Assembly (NCBI GenBank): GCA_020431745.1
Contig: JAGQHR010000202.1
Span: 1 to 6,363, forward strand
Source of the DNA: Candidatus Eiseniibacteriota bacterium
Lineage (GTDB): Bacteria; Eisenbacteria; RBG-16-71-46; CAIMUX01
DNA: 6,363 bases
Direction: 5' to 3'
The notes under the pieces were generated by a model. The model searched no databases. It saw only the letters and a list, made by a program, of their open reading frames with translations, and had not been told where the DNA came from. Shown one piece after another: positions 6,134 to 6,363 of the stretch (positions are counted from its first letter, which is position 1; each line of letters begins with the position of its first letter). The translations under genes were made by a program, and so were the position numbers.

Positions 6134-6363
6134 GTGCATGGACGTGGAGTCGATTCCGGTTCCTGCTCGGGCTCGTGCTCGTGCTCGCCACGATCGCGAC
6201 CGCAGTCTCGGCCAAGATCCTGGTTCCGATGGACCTGGAGCAGAGCGATCACCTGCGCGCCTACGGAGTGGCCTACCGCGCGCTCCAGCGCGGCGAGAGC
6301 GTCGAGTGGCTGCTCAACTACCGGGGTGGATCGTTCCTTCTGGAGGACGTTCCGGCCAACGAG
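6130..6363 (+). CDS. Exported 'asparagine synthetase B-like' protein, 3' truncated by window edge
   Basis: The first 78 codons of a gene that continues past the window. Seen: a GTG start with AAGGAG before it, a signal peptide (Arg8/Arg10, a Leu/Val-rich core at about 11-23, probable cleavage after VSA at 26-28), then KILVPMD (29-35), a helix-like DHLRAYGVAYRALQRG, and VEWLLNYRGGSFLL. From memory, this VPMD...DHL.AYG.AY...WLLNYRGGSF pattern is typical of proteins labelled 'asparagine synthetase B' in Bacteroidota, Gemmatimonadota and related genomes. The label looks wrong for this N-terminus: true AsnB begins with a catalytic Cys2 in a cytosolic glutaminase domain, while this protein is exported and has no cysteine in the visible part. 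The opening beta-helix-beta pattern suggests a Rossmann-like or amidotransferase-like fold (inference). It is the last visible member of the coupled operon; its role is unknown. Confidence 0.75.
   Translation, partial: MSAWTWSRFRFLLGLVLVLATIATAVSAKILVPMDLEQSDHLRAYGVAYRALQRGESVEWLLNYRGGSFLLEDVPANE

Noticed and set aside
4382..6139. 585-codon open frame on the - strand opposite the TPR gene
   Set aside because: It mirrors the TPR coding frame almost exactly, is Arg/Leu/Gly-rich without motifs, and conflicts with a well-supported gene that has ribosome binding sites and coupled neighbours.
6168..6185. Short CTCGTG tandem repeat near the start of the last gene
   Set aside because: Only two to three units; it encodes the Leu-Val hydrophobic core of the signal peptide and is explained by that composition.

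Overview
The window is one GC-rich (roughly two-thirds G+C by eye), densely coding stretch in which every supported gene lies on the + strand. It holds the 3' part of a DUF4159-family gene, a complete giant DUF4175-family gene, a complete tetratricopeptide-repeat (TPR) gene, and the 5' end of a gene for an exported protein of the type usually labelled 'asparagine synthetase B' in environmental genomes. No RNA genes, mobile elements, CRISPR arrays or attachment sites were seen.

Layout: positions 2-616 encode the last 204 residues of the DUF4159 protein. A 91-bp gap (617-707) carries two GC-rich hairpins and a strong Shine-Dalgarno sequence. Positions 708-4415 encode a 1235-residue protein with three N-terminal membrane segments, a beta-rich middle and a very long Gln/Glu/Lys-rich coiled-coil tail. 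Its stop overlaps the start of the TPR gene (4412-6133) in an ATGA, and the TPR stop overlaps the GTG start of the last gene (6130 to the window end) in a GTGA. The last three genes are therefore almost certainly one translationally coupled operon, and the first gene probably belongs to it.

Organism: the combination of DUF4159, large DUF4175, TPR and 'AsnB-like' genes, with high GC, suggests a Gram-negative-type bacterium of the FCB group or a neighbouring lineage (Gemmatimonadota, Candidatus Eisenbacteria, Krumholzibacteriota or similar). This is inferred from family knowledge and general style; there is no phylogenetic marker in the window.

How the genes may work together: all three genes whose N-terminus is visible carry a signal peptide or membrane anchors, and DUF4159 proteins commonly do too. 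The likely picture is an envelope module: a membrane-anchored DUF4175 scaffold reaching into the periplasm on long coiled coils, a periplasmic TPR adaptor, and two exported proteins that look like Rossmann/glutamine-amidotransferase-like folds without an evident catalytic site. Relatives of DUF4159 and DUF4175 are often found near MoxR AAA+ ATPase, DUF58 and von Willebrand A (Bat/Aerotolerance-type) genes. The biochemical function of the module is, to my knowledge, unknown, and this is the most interesting aspect of the window.
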